From JAYQUR01 sp038133505 (GTDB lineage: Bacteria; Pseudomonadota; Alphaproteobacteria; MPNO01; UBA830), in assembly GCA_038133505.1 (NCBI GenBank), contig JAYPTI010000146.1:1-7721 (forward strand): 7,721 bases of DNA. The letters are read 5' to 3'. The position numbers and the translations under genes are program-made. The notes under the pieces are model-generated. The model was not told the DNA's origin. It worked only from the letters and a program-made list of their open reading frames with translations, and ran no database searches. This document shows, in pieces, positions 7,575-7,721 of this stretch; position 1 is the stretch's first letter; every line of letters starts with the position of its first letter.

Positions 7575-7721
7575 TCAGATCGTCCGGTCGACGCCTTCCC
7601 AGAAAGGATCGCGACGGCGGCGCTTGGCGATCTTTCCCGGCCCGGTCGTCGGCAGCAGTCCTTCCCGGAACTCGAGCGACTTCGGGATTTTGTAGCCCGC
7701 GATCTTGCCGCGGCAGAAGGT
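7575..7721 (-). CDS. Acyl-CoA ligase/AMP-binding enzyme, C-terminal part
   Basis: Only the last 48 codons are in the window; the gene enters from the right edge and stops at TGA 7575-7577. The visible protein reads FCRGKIAGYKIPKSLEF, then LLPTTGPGKIAKR, and ends FWEGVDRTI. This is the C-terminal lid domain of the acyl-CoA synthetase/ANL family: YK(I/V)P, then (L/P)PTTxxGKIxKR, whose GK lysine (about 19 residues from the end) catalyses adenylation. Such enzymes make an acyl-AMP and then the CoA thioester of a fatty or aromatic acid in the cytosol. The gene lies 45 bp upstream of the Rieske gene on the same strand, so it is probably an earlier gene of the same operon, activating a carboxylate for the pathway. 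Substrate and full length cannot be judged from this fragment. Confidence 0.88.
   Translation of the reverse strand, partial: TFCRGKIAGYKIPKSLEFREGLLPTTGPGKIAKRRRRDPFWEGVDRTI

Noticed and set aside
5483..7695. Two overlapping plus-strand open frames (5483-6769 and 6529-7695)
   Set aside because: Both run opposite the peptidase, Rieske and ligase genes, whose motifs are well preserved. The overlapping frames show no family resemblance.

Overview
The window is GC-rich chromosomal DNA, about 60-65% GC by eye. The M23 peptidase subfamily (signal peptide followed by a Cys-rich lead-in), the CspA-type cold-shock protein, the Rieske/acyl-CoA ligase/HyuAB gene set and the codon use all point to an alphaproteobacterium. 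This placement is an inference from protein style. No rRNA or other taxonomic marker is present, and I saw no tRNA, CRISPR array, insertion sequence or attachment site.

Layout: (1) Positions 30-1043, minus strand, encode a bicupin of the gentisate 1,2-dioxygenase family whose extreme C-terminus appears cut by a stop codon. (2) Positions 1044-1389 are the divergent intergenic region. It holds a good sigma70-type promoter and a structured leader for the cold-shock gene, and only a weak promoter candidate for the dioxygenase. (3) Positions 1390-1599, plus strand, encode a 69-residue cold-shock protein. (4) Positions 1626-1656 hold a GC-rich hairpin between convergent genes that can serve as a terminator for both. 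(5) Positions 1667-7721, minus strand, form one tightly packed operon, transcribed from the right edge leftwards: acyl-CoA ligase (C-terminal 48 residues only), 45 bp, Rieske oxygenase (frameshifted), 4-bp ATGA overlap, secreted M23 peptidase, 10 bp, hyuA, 2 bp, hyuB.

Taken together, an acyl-CoA ligase, a VanA/dicamba-monooxygenase-type Rieske oxygenase, an ATP-dependent HyuA/HyuB pair and a nearby ring-cleaving dioxygenase suggest catabolism of an aromatic or cyclic amide/imide compound. The substrate cannot be read from the sequence. The Rieske gene has lost about 22 bp inside its [2Fe-2S] ligand motif, so as sequenced the oxygenase step is probably inactive. The M23 peptidase is an unexpected cell-wall gene inside this catabolic operon. 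I did not find a clearly new biological system. The most notable points are the deletion at the Rieske cluster, the possible nonsense codon in the dioxygenase, and the operon composition.
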